A stretch of DNA of 64,000 bases from Camellia lanceoleosa (GCA_025200525.1 JANUSC010000367.1:124001-188000); one strand, 5' to 3'. Shown: positions 10,989 to 21,721, counted from the stretch's first letter. The notes: generated by a model not told the origin, from the letters alone. A program made the numbers and translations.

Positions 10989-12600
10989 GTGCGTTAGATA
11001 CACAAAATCGAACAAAGCGTGATAGATACACTAAGTGGACAAACATGTGTGATGGATACACTATATGAATAAAGTGTGATTGATGCACAAGGTGAGTGCA
11101 GTGTGATGGATACACTGTATGAAGCAAAGTGTGATGGATACACAAGATGAGCATAGTGTGATAGATGCATAAAGAGAAAGTGTGTGATTGATACACAAAG
11201 TGAAAGTGTGTGATCAATACACAAAGCGAGCGTGTGATAGATACAAAGCGAGTGTGTGATAGATACACTATATGAACGAAGTGTGATTGATAAACTAAAT
11301 GAATGAAGTGAGCAAAGCGTGATGGATACACAAAAGGCAAACACAAAGTGTGATAGATGCACTTAGTGAACAGAAGTATGATTGATATACTAAAGGTGAA
11401 CACGAAGTGTGATAGATGCACTTAGTGAACAAGTATGATGGATATACTGAATGTGAACACGAAGTCTGATAGATGCACTTAGTGAACAAGTATGATGGAT
11501 ATACTGAATGTGAACACAAAGTGTGATAGATGCACTTAGTGAACAAGTATGATGGATATACTGAATGTGAACACAAAGTGTGATAGATGCACTTAGTGAA
11601 CAAGTATGATTGATATACTAAATGTGAACACGAAGTGTGATAGATGCACTTAGTGAACAAGTATGATTGATATACTGAAGGTGAACACAAAGTGTGATAG
11701 ATGCACTCAGTGAACAAGTATGATTGATATACTAAAGGTGAACACAAAGTGTGATAGATGCACTTAGTGGACAAGTATGATTGATATATTAAAGGTGAAC
11801 ACAAAGTGTAATAGATGCACTCAGTGAACAAGTATGATGGATATATTGAATGTGAACACGAAGTGTGATAGATGCACTTAGTGAACAAGTATGATGGATA
11901 TACTGAATGTGAACACGAAGTGTGATAGATGCACTTAGTGAATAAGTATGATTGATATACTAAAGGTGAACACAAAGTGTGATAGATGCACTTAGTGGAC
12001 AAGTATGATTGATATATTAAAGGTGAACACAAAGTGTGATAGATGCACTCAGTGAACAAGTATGATGGATATACTGAATGTGAACACGAAGTGTGATAGA
12101 TGCACTTAGTGAATAAGTATGATTGATATACTAAAGGTGAACACAAAGTGTGATAGATGCACTTAGTGGACAAGTATGATTGATATACTAAAGGTGAACA
12201 CAAAGTGTGATAGATGCACTCAGTGAACAAGTATGATTGATATACTAAGCGAATGAAGTGTGATTGATACACTAATGGAATAAAGTGAATATGTGCGTGA
12301 TAGATACACAAAAGGTAATGAAGTGTGATGGATACACTAAAGTAATTGAAGTGAATATGTGCGTGATAGATACACAAAAGGTAATGAAGTGTGATGGATA
12401 CAGAAAATGAGAATGTGTGTGGTAGATACACAAAATGAGAATGTGTGTGTTAGATACACAAAATGAGAATGTGTGTGTTAGATACACAAATTGGGAATGT
12501 ATGCGATAGATACACAAAATGAGAATGTGTGTTTTAGATACACAAATTGGGAATGTATGCGATAGATACACAAAATGAGAATGAAGTGTGATTGATACAC
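10989..12600 (-). repeat. Minisatellite in the 3' untranslated region of the element
   Basis: About 1.6 kb of tandem copies built on the word GTGTGATNGATACAC. Short units of roughly 24-33 bp occupy the two flanks (about 10989-11346 and 12241-12600), and a homogenised 57-bp composite fills the centre. In element sense it lies between gag and the 3' LTR. That is where Tat-lineage elements are known to carry variable tandem repeats, which have been proposed as a source of new satellites. The unit shows no similarity by eye to the surrounding 89-bp satellite. Because 57 is divisible by three and the unit is stop-poor, a minus-strand frame stays open for 378 codons (12431 to 11295) with a 19-residue period; I regard it as fortuitous. 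Confidence 0.9.
11347..12240 (-). repeat. 57-bp core of the minisatellite, about 16 units
   Basis: Each unit joins two related halves: GTGTGATAGATGCACTTAGT... and ...TATGATGGATATACTGAATG..., a 25-bp plus 32-bp composite. Neighbouring copies differ mainly at a few switchable sites (GATGG/GATTG, TACTGAATG/TACTAAAGG, CACTTAG/CACTCAG, GAACAAG/GGACAAG). The variants recur in blocks, which suggests multi-unit duplication by unequal exchange or slippage. Confidence 0.9.
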
Positions 12601-14208
12601 TATTCTAGCTTGGTGCAGACTTGATCTTGAGCTTGAGGTAGAGATACACTCATACTTCGGAGCATTGGCAAGGCCTGAAGAGGTACACACGGGATGTAGT
12701 CTCGGAACTTACTGAAATTGAAACAAACTCAGATACTCGACGTTTTCCTCTTTTGCTTTTACTTTGCAGTCCGGAACCACATAGCTTCAAATAGGTCATG
12801 GTTTCTTGTTCACACTTATCGGGTGGGCCTGCGGTTTTATGAAAGAACGAATTTGTTTTGCACAAATGTGGAGAATGGCACGGCACTCTGAGCACAAGAT
12901 GATTTGATTTCTTTTTTGAAATTAAGGAATGAGTTCTTAAGGGTATTGAGCCTCTGTTGAACACAGCGAAAAAGACTCAACAAACAAAAACAAAGGTAAA
13001 CAACCTAAACACATCTATTGACACTCGAAACGACTCAAAACAAGAATCGAAACAGACAAAACAAAACACAAGACTCAAATGTGCACAGGGAGCCTGTTTC
13101 ACCGGGTATTATTTCCCACCCTTTCTCATTTGTGATTCTCACATCACTCGGCCCTCAAGCTCTGTTTTTTCTGAAAAAGCCCTTTTCTCACTTTTTCTCT
13201 CAACGCACATCTCTCTATTCTTCAATCTCTCAATTTTTTATCCCTTCCCAGAGTGGTTGGTAGATAGACAAGAAGTTGCGGGCTCTTGCCCCTAGCATTC
13301 TGCTAGATTCTTTTTCTTCCGCACACCGGTGAACTTTCCCACGAGAGATTGTGCCACAACTGGATGTGTAGCAAATCTGCAGCTAACAAATGGTTGATGA
13401 TGCCTTCTTTGGGAGTTTGGACGTGGTTAGATCTGTCCGGATGAGGAAGTGGAACATCTCGCCCCATTCAATTTATGCTTCGCATGGCTTGATACCTCTT
13501 GCTTGGAGGGACGAGAGCTTTCACCCTTTTGCTAACCGGTTGTGCCCTCTTCTGGCGGGTAGAGTGCCTTTCTTGGCAAGTATGTTGAAAATGGGGAAAA
13601 GACAGGAAGCCTGACTCAACTGTGCCCGTAGTTCATCATTTCGACCATTTTTTGTTTTAAAACAATTTTGACCAACATGAAAGTTAGATTAACATGCTTA
13701 TTCGATTTTTGATTTGAAATCATGCAAGTCAGGTTGTAAGCACTGAAAATTTTCCTTTTTTGGGTCCAAGAAAATGGTCCAGTTTTGGAAAAATGGAATG
13801 ATTTTTGAGAGAATAGTCAACCTCAGTAAAAATTCTCAAAAACTGTTTTTGCAAACGGCCACCGCTCAACAAGCAGGGAACCAACTCTTTGAGATGCACA
13901 ACCTCGGACCCATAGCAATGGAAAATTGCCCCTTGTCTGAAGGACACTGCATGGCAACGGAAAGTTGCCCCTTGTTTGGATAGCATCGCAGCGTATTTGT
14001 AGTCAGTCCTCAGAGCGATGATTACAACCGAACTCTCGGATACAGAAAAGGTAAAGATGATCAAAACCATTTCATGGACATAATTGAATTTGAAGTGTTT
14101 TAGGGCTGGACTTCAGAATGAAGTTGCCTACGTATCCCAAACATGGGAATCAAGCCTTACGTAGTTCAGGGTTAAGGTACACTCGGGTATTTAACCTCTC
14201 CTTTTTAG
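12601..14208 (-). other. Noncoding interior between minisatellite and pyrimidine tract
   Basis: No convincing gene on either strand. Frames of 70-113 codons occur, but none has recognisable motifs or shows features of a coding sequence. The sequence is mostly AT-rich and unique within the window, apart from the motif at 14126-14170. I find no trace of reverse transcriptase or integrase signatures, such as a YxDD-box context or an HHCC finger, in the translations available. Confidence 0.65.
14126..14170 (-). repeat. Conserved CTACGTATCC motif, copy 2
   Basis: The plus strand carries GCCTACGTATCCC, then GGGAATCAAG, then CTTACGTAGTTCAGG. CTACGTA and TACGTAG are exact reverse complements, and TCCC/GGGA can pair inside them, so an RNA hairpin with an internal loop is possible. 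It matches the copy at 10759-10802. Confidence 0.65.
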
Positions 14209-14424
14209 GCTCTAACTTTTGCCAAGGCGTCTATTACAGGTTTTCGACCTTGCGAGCTTTGTTGTTGTTTTTTTTTTTTCATTTCTTTTCATTCTTTTTT
14301 TTTCTCCTTTTTTGCTTTTTTGCTTTTTTGTATTTTTGTATTTCTTTTTTGTATTTGTATTTTTTTCTTTGCTCTAACTTTTGCCTGGGTCGCCCTTCCG
14401 GGTTTTCGGCCCAGCAAGCCTCTC
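14209..14424 (-). repeat. Imperfect direct repeats flanking a pyrimidine tract
   Basis: Copies at about 14209-14262 and 14371-14424 share GCTCTAACTTTTGCC, GGTTTTCG and a GCRAGC-like end. Between them (about 14263-14370) is a nearly pure T/C tract (T-rich on plus, A-rich on the sense strand) with short GCTTTTTT and GTATTTTT sub-repeats. Homopolymer length here is likely to be unreliable. Confidence 0.75.
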
Positions 14425-15567
14425 AAAGGGTAAAAGTGTAACAAGTCCATGCCAAATGGTTTTGAGATTGAAGCCCTCTGTATCCAGGAGAGTGGCTGTT
14501 GTATTGATTTGCAGAAAGATCCACCTTTGGCTCTTCGAGTACATCGGATATATTTTTTTGCCCCTAGTTCGAGGGGTGCTTCTGATCTAGCTTTGCAAGC
14601 TTCTTTTGACAACATCTGATCCTCTTGATCTGACTTCGGTGCCTCTTGTTCGAGGGCTGCTTTGAATCTGGCCACACATGCCTCACATTGTAGTTGACCG
14701 TTGAACCTTCTGAATTCAAGTTCAAGGTTTGGAAGCAAAGGGGTTGAGTCTCAAGGCTGAGAGCGATCCTAAGCTGCATAATCTCAAGAGCGATTCCACA
14801 CATGTCTCCGCAGGGCCGCGCAAAACATTTTCTGAAAGTTTTTAAGAAAGCGACAAATCGCTCGTGCTGAAGACAGTGTAGAACCAATCTGGATTAAAGC
14901 TAGGGTCCTTCTCAGTACTCACACTAACAAGCATGATCTCAATCATTAAGGGCTTAGCACGCCTCTCTTTCTCTCAAATTGATCAAATTTTTGCAAAACC
15001 CGAGGAATTCCTTCCTCTTCGTTTTCACCGCAATGTTCAAAAAGGTTTTGAAAAACTTAGGTCGATGCAATAATTTCAAGGCACAGAAAAGACAGAGTTC
15101 TTAGTCAAATACTGCCATCTCATTTAGAATTTCTGGCACAACTAGCACACGGCAGAAGCAAACACAAGAGTGTGAAAGTCACTGCTGTTCCATTCAAAAT
15201 CTGTTGACATAACTGACTCCCTGGCAGAAACAGACTCAAAACAAAATGAAAAGACAGACGCAAAACAAACAAGTGATGTCCGAGGTAACTCCCCCGAAAT
15301 CACCCGACTCTGACAAAACAGGACTGACTTGATACAACAAGACAGACCCTTAATCAAAAAGACTAACTCAAGACAAAGAGACAGGCTTAAAGCAAAAGCA
15401 GCGACTCGCACCAAGCGAGCATACAAAAACCAGCATTCACAAATTCTCAAAACAGTGCGTGCCATACGCCACATCTGAAATAAACTGAGCACTGCCCGCA
15501 GGTGGTTTGTCCCCCGATCACATACTTGTACTATCCCCCAAGTTTGCTGATCCAGTGACAATAGACT
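14425..15567 (-). other. Noncoding interior downstream of gag
   Basis: This is the position where protease and polymerase would start in an autonomous element, but no such frame is seen. A 139-codon minus-strand frame (15561-15142) directly follows gag. Its composition (rich in Leu, Cys, Phe and Ser) and lack of motifs argue against a gene. The gag stop codon is followed at once by untranslated-looking sequence containing TTGGGGGATAGTACAAG on the sense strand. Confidence 0.65.
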
Positions 15568-16800
15568 TTACTGAGCTGGTGCGACGATGACGTTGTTGTC
15601 AAACAAATCTTGTACATCATGGCGCAGACGAAAGCAGCTATCGGTCTCATGACCGGTTTGTTGATGGTAGGCACAGTACTTAGTCCGGTCATGCTTTGAA
15701 GGGAGAGGATCAGGTAAAGGCCGTTGTTCCAATGGTTTCAGATGTCCTTTCCGGATTAAGACCTCTAGAGCCTTTGACAAAGGCATATGAAGTGGGGTGA
15801 AAACCCTCTTGACTCGAGGTGGATATTTGGTTTTCTGTGAGCTACTTCCGGACGCACCGGTGAATGGGGTAGCTTTTTGTGATGTGGTGTTGGTGACCAT
15901 GCCCACTTCAGAAGGTCTTGCAGTTGCATCACCACTGGTGGTCACATTCGAACTGCGGGTAAACGCCCTCCTAGGCTGCTCCTTCTCCTGGTCAATGAGG
16001 CCCTGCTTTATAGCATCCTCGATTTGTACCCCAATCTCATGGAGGTCTGCAAAGGTGGGTAGGGGGAGGACAATCATCTTCTGCATCAGCCTGGGTTGGA
16101 GATTGCGCACAATCATCCGTATCTGGTCCTTGTCGACCGGCCTGGTGGTCATCGAAGAAGCTTTGGCTCTCCAACGAGTTACAAAGTCAGAGAAGCCCTC
16201 TTTCGGCTCTTGCCTGGTTGTCTCAAGATCACGGGTTGTGATCTCGATCTGGGTATTGTATGAATATTGTGCGACGAAGGCCTCGGACATTTCCTCGGCC
16301 GTTTCACTGAGTCCTCTAATTTGGCGTGCGGATAGCGCGATACCGGCGTGGTCTGCTAAAGAGGAGAGCTTGTAATCTTGTCAAGCCCATCGGTAGCAGA
16401 ACATCTGAAACAAACTCGGGTGGACCATGGGATCTCTTGACGAGCAAAAGCCGATGTAAGGCATCTTGAACCTGTCTGGCAATGTCACAGCTGTGTCCGT
16501 ATATCCATCTTCAATGTCAGGGATGGTCTTGACTCCCTGGGATTTCTTGAACAACTTTTCAATCTTGCTCAACTTCAGTGCTGTGGGATCCGTCTCGAAC
16601 TCAAAGGGAGAGTCCGGTAGGTTGGTGGGTGTTTTGATAAGCGGGGTAAAATTGGGGCGGAGCCGCCCTACCGGAATGTCTGTACCTTCTGGACATTTGG
16701 CGTCTCCCAGTCTTGGAGCTCCTCTCTTGGAGGAACTTGTTGTGAAGCAGACGCACCGCTTCTTGTTGCGCACAGTGATGAGCTCACGGCCTTGAGCCAT
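15568..16800 (-). pseudogene. gag: Retrotransposon Gag (capsid/nucleocapsid) with one in-frame stop
   Basis: A single reading frame of 411 codons on the sense strand, starting MAQGRELITVRNKK at 16800 and ending at TAA (15570-15568). It is broken once, by TGA at 16383-16381, after 139 codons. The second part carries the retrotransposon gag core around codons 173-215 (EAFVAQYSYNTQ and EGFSDFVTRWRAK), a hydrophobic LPTFADLHEIGVQIEDA segment, a low-complexity Ser/Thr linker, and a CX2HX4HX4C knuckle (CAYHQQTGHETDSC) starting near codon 376. Gag packages the RNA and forms the virus-like particle in which reverse transcription occurs. The stretch just after the stop looks degraded compared with what I recall of the family. 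No pol frame follows. The TGA could be a real mutation or a consensus error; I note the break only. Confidence 0.85.
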
Positions 16801-17758
16801 GATTGCGACTTCTTTGCTTGGAAAATTCCGCTTGGCGGACAGCGTCTTGTTGCATGAGTTTCATAGTTTCTGCATTTGACGCATCATTGCCTCCATCCAC
16901 GATGTATTCTGGCGATCCATCCGACTTTCTGTTCATTCCGGAGGGGTGGATAAGGGCCACCGATTTGGTAATCTTTGAACCGGTGATTCGTGCACGACTA
17001 GCCTTCTCTAGCCCTGATTACCCTTGAACTGAGTCTCGGACCTGACAAAGTCTATCAGTACAAATCCAATGTACCCGGGAGATAGTGGAGCCTTCTGAAG
17101 CTATGGTTCCAAGACTACCCTAGCAAAAGGGAAAACAGACAGCATCTCAGTTCAACTTTACCAAAACAGATCTGACGGTGAGCAACGTATTCCATTACTG
17201 ATCACTGTTCCCCGAAATCGTTGCCCCAAATCTGAATATGATACCCGCAGATATAACTGATTCTCAAAATACTGATACTGGTGTCCGCAGGCCGGATACC
17301 CAGACTCGTAAACTGGTATATGCATTCCTTGTAGAGATACTAAAAGAACATAGCAAGTAAATGAGAGCCAATACACCCCTATGTTGGGGTAGGGTTTCCC
17401 TGTCCTATTTTGTCAGGAGCTAGGGTTTCACTACGCACACAGCGGCTTCAAACAACCTATATCGGGTAAGCAACCTGTCCTAGTTTGGAATGGTCACTAT
17501 GGATTCCGAATATGCACTAGGTCGAATGGTCAAAAAGGGTGCCTCGGTAAAACCGGGGTTTGTGTTCCCATACTGGCAGAGCCCGCAACCGGTCAGCCTT
17601 ATGGTCATGCCTTGACAAGACAAGCCTCCAGCAAACCGCTCAGGAATAGCAGATGGCCAACACGGTGTCCTAGGCGCACCAATGCACATGCAATGCAAAG
17701 AAACACATAAGTGTAGTCAAAACAGGATATCACGAGTTCGAGTCAAGCTCTCTAAAAA
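16801..17758 (-). other. Untranslated leader between primer binding site and gag
   Basis: About 960 bp lie between the primer binding site and the gag start. Small frames (72 codons at 17376-17158 and 17698-17480) have no recognisable features. Some Ogre-type elements carry an extra ORF upstream of gag; I see no such frame here. Confidence 0.65.
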
Positions 17759-17776
17759 TCCCCAGCAGAGTCACCA
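17759..17776 (-). other. Primer binding site
   Basis: The minus strand reads TGGTGACTCTGCTGGGGA, five bases after the sense-strand end of the right LTR. It begins with TGG, complementary to the CCA end of a tRNA, as required for minus-strand priming. Its form matches primer sites I recall for Tat/Ogre elements (reported as tRNA-Arg), with TGGTGAC in place of TGGCGAC. The tRNA identity is from memory and unverified. Confidence 0.75.
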
Positions 17777-20541
17777 GAAACTGTAACACGTCCGCGGAGG
17801 GACCTTGCTACAGTTCGGACTCCCCTTTTTTGTTTGTTGCTGTTCTAAATCTGAACCAAAGAGTCCAAATCCGGCAAATCGTTTTGAAGAAAAACAGATT
17901 TTTGAAAAGTAGTGCCAAACATGGACTGCTTTGCCAGATTACAGAGTCGCCACCTAAATATTTTTAAAATGGGAAATTTAGGAAACCCTGACTCGGTGCC
18001 GAAGGCCACATGTCCGTCATCACCAAAGTGGTCTTGGCTCGGGGGCTTGGGTACGATCGGGGAAGGTCAGCTATGAGCACCCCTTTCGCCCGGTTCGAAG
18101 ACCGGCCTCTACTAACCGTGATATCCGATTTTGAAAAACATTACATGCTCTTATTCCAATTATTAACCTAGAATTACTATGTTATGCCATGACAAACAAG
18201 TATAGACTAGATTGCCTAATTTGGAAACAAACATTGCATATCCGTTTATTTGGAAAACCATTTGAAATTGCTACTCGCAAGTAGGCTAAAATACGGATTT
18301 CAATGAGTTATTCCAACTCAAGCAATCCAACCTCCATCCACAGGCATTCAAACAGTTTATCTCACATAAGCACTTAGCCGCATGGTAGGCATACTGTCAT
18401 GGCAACATTCACACGCATGTGGTATGCTAAAGCATAAAATACTTACATCGTACTCCGTGCCAAAACAATAAACTAGTTAGCAAACATGCATGTCCTAGTT
18501 CATGTTAAGTGGCTAGTGCAACACAAGCAAGGATGCAATTTATAGTAGGCTCGGCTAACCCTAAACATGGCACATGGAATGCTACAAATAACATGTATTC
18601 AATTTGGAACTGAAAGTACGATGCAGTTTGTATGATGTACCGAGCCCGATGCATGTAAACAAATGCATGAATGCACGCATGTATTGCATAAGGTATGCTA
18701 ATCTTAAAAATGCCCTAGTCTACCATCATAAGCAGGTAAATAAAAGGGAGAAAGAAATGGGGGTTGGAAGACATACACACCACTCACCCACACTTATTAC
18801 AATTACGCCCTCACACGGAGGGACCGAATAAATATTACAGTCCGAATAATAAATAAATTAATTATTACAGAAATTTCTATTTATCAAATTAAAAACATAT
18901 GTAAAAAGAAGGGGGCTTCAGCCCTGCCTCGGGATGTGCGAATGATGCATGCTCGATCCGACTTGCCCGGGAAACCCGTGCGTGACACTGTTGCTTCTGT
19001 TTCTACTACCCTACCTCTCCAAAAATTCCCAAAGTCCCAGAATACCTTCTAAATGAACTAAAGTACCCCACCGGCTGGAGGAAGTAACCACCGGCTGCTT
19101 AAATTGGCCACCGGCTTCTTGTAGAGTTTATCGGCACAAAAAATGTGCCGGCCGGCACATTGTACTACCGGTCGGCAGAAAGTTCCTGCAGAGGACAGTT
19201 TGACAGCAGCAGCAAACCAGCAGTGCATGGCATGGATTTTGAGCCTATGTAAGCATGGCCAATGCCTCCTATCATGCTCGGGGACTCAAGGAGACATGAC
19301 TCTTGGTTCTTGGGCCATCAATTATGCATCTTGATGCATGATGGCCTAAAGAACCAAGGTTGCATTTTTATGATAATGCATGCAAACAAACAAATGAAAT
19401 CCAAGGCCTTATCATGTGTTAGTCAAAGGTCTTGGTGACCAAGAATTGAGACGAGTTGCACCACTTGAAGTGTGAACTCTTCCCAACTCTATGCTTGGCT
19501 TGACAATCCCCAAGCCAAGCCATGGAATGCATGTATGCAACATAGCTCAAATGATGCAACAATGGGACTAAGATGCAAGGCATACCAAGCGCCATGCAAC
19601 TATCACAATAGGCATGCAAAATGCTAGAGCATGCAAGGTATAAGTGGCATGCAAACATTGGCCAATCAAGCAATGGGACCAACCTACTACAACACTCGAT
19701 GAACCAAGCATGCGTCAAGCATATAATGAACATACAATGGTGGCCTTGACTTCAATGGGGCAGCCCTCAAACCACCCCAAAACAGTGGCAAAACAAGCCC
19801 TAAATGATGACCAAAATACTACACAAACATGCAAGTTCATGGGCCTAAACCTAAGGCACCAAAAAGAGCACTTTACTACCACTTACACAACCACTCATGG
19901 TATGAATCTAACAATCAAAAACAGGTTTTTAGTATGCAAAATGACACCCAAATCCCCTCACATGGCACCCCCAAAATGCATTAATCATGGAGGCATACAC
20001 AAGGCCTATTCATAGGCATAAAAGGAGACACCCCTAAAGCATGAAAGAGATGACAAGTACAAACCTATGAGCATGGATTAGGGTATGAAATAGCATGTCA
20101 AATGATCCCAAATCATCTAAATAGACTATCCAATGCATGTACATGGATCACCTACCTAAGGCTTACAAGCCACCATGCAAAACAACCATGTCAAGCATGC
20201 TAAATATGACAAAAACAGTGGCCCATAGCCCTTATACATGGCAAAATGATGTTAGTATCTCCATGAAACTAAGCTAAAACATGCAAGGAAACATGGCCTC
20301 AAAGCATGGCATATTTCTAGGCATAAGAGAGCATTTCAAAGCAAACATAAGAGGCATGTTAAGGACCATAAAACCAACCTAAAATAGAGGCATAACATGT
20401 CATATGAACCACAAATATGCTCTGAAATGCAACCAAAACCAACCATGCATACATGCTGTTATTTGAGCCTAAAACAAAGGCAAACAAGGGGCCAAGGGGA
20501 GAGGGGTGTCCCTCCCCTATCTAAGACTTGAAAATACCTTC

Positions 20542-20577
20542 CTCACCACTGAAAACCCACTGGTTTTTAGTGGTGAG
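20542..20577. repeat. 16-bp inverted repeat in the right LTR (one mismatch)
   Basis: Counterpart of 9448-9483: arm CTCACCACTGAAAACC, loop CACT, second arm GGTTTTTAGTGGTGAG. One C-to-T change in the second arm gives a single A-C mismatch as DNA. The left copy is the unmutated form. Confidence 0.8.
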
Positions 20578-20965
20578 AGGATCAAAAACACCAAGTAAAC
20601 AAGGCCTCAAGAAAAGGCTCCAAAATGGCCAAAACAAGGCCTAAGAGGGTGAGACTCTACCCAAACCACAAAACAACCTTGATGAATGTTCTTAAGCAAG
20701 GAAAAACAAGTCTTTTTTATGTTAAACACAAATCCAAAAACACAAAGCAAGAGGGGTAGAAAGCTAGTGCAAGAATGGGGAAACTAAAGTAACAAGCTCA
20801 CCCTTGAAGATCCTTTGAAGAACAGGTGGAGCAGCCACTCTCTAGTGATCAAAGTCAGTCCAAAATCACAACAATCAACCTCCCAAGTCCCTCAATCTCG
20901 AGCTAAGGTGTACTAGTGTGTGTAATGGTGCAAAAATGAGGCAAAACTACACTTTTAGGCCCAAA

Positions 20966-21044
20966 AACACACACACAAGAGGAGAGAGAGGGAAAATATC
21001 GAGAGAGAGAGAGAGAGTGTATCACACAGATATATAGATATAAG
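20966..21044. repeat. CA/GA/TA microsatellite in the right LTR
   Basis: Counterpart of 9871-9950, with a longer GA tract and only a short GT remnant before TATCACACAGATATATAG. Confidence 0.8.
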
Positions 21045-21097
21045 CTCTGGTTTTTGACCTAAAATGGCTAACCTCCAACTCAAGGGGAAGAGATGAG

Positions 21098-21105
21098 CTT
21101 ATATA
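21098..21105 (-). promoter_or_regulatory. Candidate TATA box of the element promoter
   Basis: The minus strand reads CCTATATAAGCTC about 610 bp inside the sense-strand start of the 5' LTR. This would be the functional copy for transcribing the element, with a predicted start about 30 bp further along in the minus direction. Motif-based only. Confidence 0.55.
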
Positions 21106-21716
21106 GGCAAAATAAAGCTCTTAACTTAGTGGTTAAGCAAAGAGAGGGGGGGTCAAGAGGTGCAAGAGGGTCTTGGCTTCCAAGGGAAGCTAAGATAGCT
21201 GGCCAAGCTTCTCCAAGAAGCTTGGCCAAGGGTTCAACCTTCTAGAAGGTTTATGGGGTTCAAGGGTGCAAAGGGTGCAAACCCGGGCATGGGGAGTGGT
21301 GATGGTGCACTCCAGCTCTCACAGCTGGCATGCACCATCCCTGGGGGTGCAAAGGGGTCACACCGACCAGCCAAAACAGTCACCGGCACAAAAGAGTGCC
21401 GGTCGGCATAATACAGTGCCGACCGGCCAAAGGTTTTGAGAAATAAGTGCCGGTGGCCACTAGGTGGTGCCGATGGAGGTGTGGGGCAGCCGGTGGGCTT
21501 CAGGGATGGCTAACAAGCATCTCCCTACCCTCAAATAAAAAAACACACAAGTCTTGGTACAAAACCAAGCACAGAACAAACCGGTTGAGAGGTCCTGAGG
21601 CACGGCGCACAGCCGGGACCTCCGGGAACTCAAAACAAACACCAACATGGATAATCACCGAATGTTCAAGCGGTGAAATCCAAGTCTTGAGGACGGTCAA
21701 AAATGGGGTGTCTACA

Positions 21717-21721
21717 AACAC
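21717..21721. repeat. Target-site duplication, right copy (AACAC)
   Basis: AACAC follows the TCTACA end of the right LTR, matches 6713-6717 and continues directly into CTATACGG of a satellite monomer. Confidence 0.95.

Larger units (their letters stand above)
6718..21716 (-). mobile_element. Large gag-only LTR retrotransposon, Ty3/gypsy Tat-like, non-autonomous
   Basis: A complete element of 14,999 bp inserted in the satellite, with TG...CA termini, a 5-bp target duplication, two ~3.9-kb LTRs and a 7171-bp interior. The sense strand is minus: the only recognisable protein (gag), the primer binding site next to the right LTR, the polypurine tract next to the left LTR and a TATA box in each LTR all agree. 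No protease, reverse transcriptase, RNase H or integrase frame occurs on either strand, so movement would need enzymes from a related element. Long LTRs, a gag of this type and a tandem-repeat 3' untranslated region fit the Tat/Ogre/Retand branch. The gag-only structure resembles the TR-GAG class of non-autonomous elements, although this copy is much larger than I recall for that class. The lineage is inferred from motifs, not from an alignment. Confidence 0.93.
17782..21716 (-). repeat. 5' LTR of the retrotransposon (right LTR)
   Basis: 3935-bp LTR from TGTAACACG (17782) to GGTGTCTACA (21716). In sense orientation it is the 5' LTR, carrying the promoter used to transcribe the element. It is 42 bp longer than the left copy, mainly because it keeps short GC-rich segments that the left copy lacks near 6900-7340 and 10520. 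Its apparent frames (for example 18604-18831 plus and 19733-19419 minus) also occur in the left LTR and look noncoding. A plus-strand frame starting at 21447 simply runs out of the LTR into satellite. Confidence 0.95.

Noticed and set aside
14289..14738. 149-codon minus-strand Lys/Glu-rich frame as a second protein of the element
   Set aside because: Its basic C-terminal end is just the A-rich complement of the pyrimidine tract, and the rest has no family features.
15797..16375. 192-codon plus-strand frame
   Set aside because: It is antisense to gag and is a shadow of the gag codons.
10611..17781. A hidden degenerate pol
   Set aside because: No translated frame shows protease, reverse transcriptase, RNase H or integrase motifs. 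A very decayed remnant cannot be excluded without a profile search.
6718..21716. Plus-strand orientation for the retrotransposon
   Set aside because: Gag, primer site, polypurine tract and TATA boxes are all consistent only with the minus strand.
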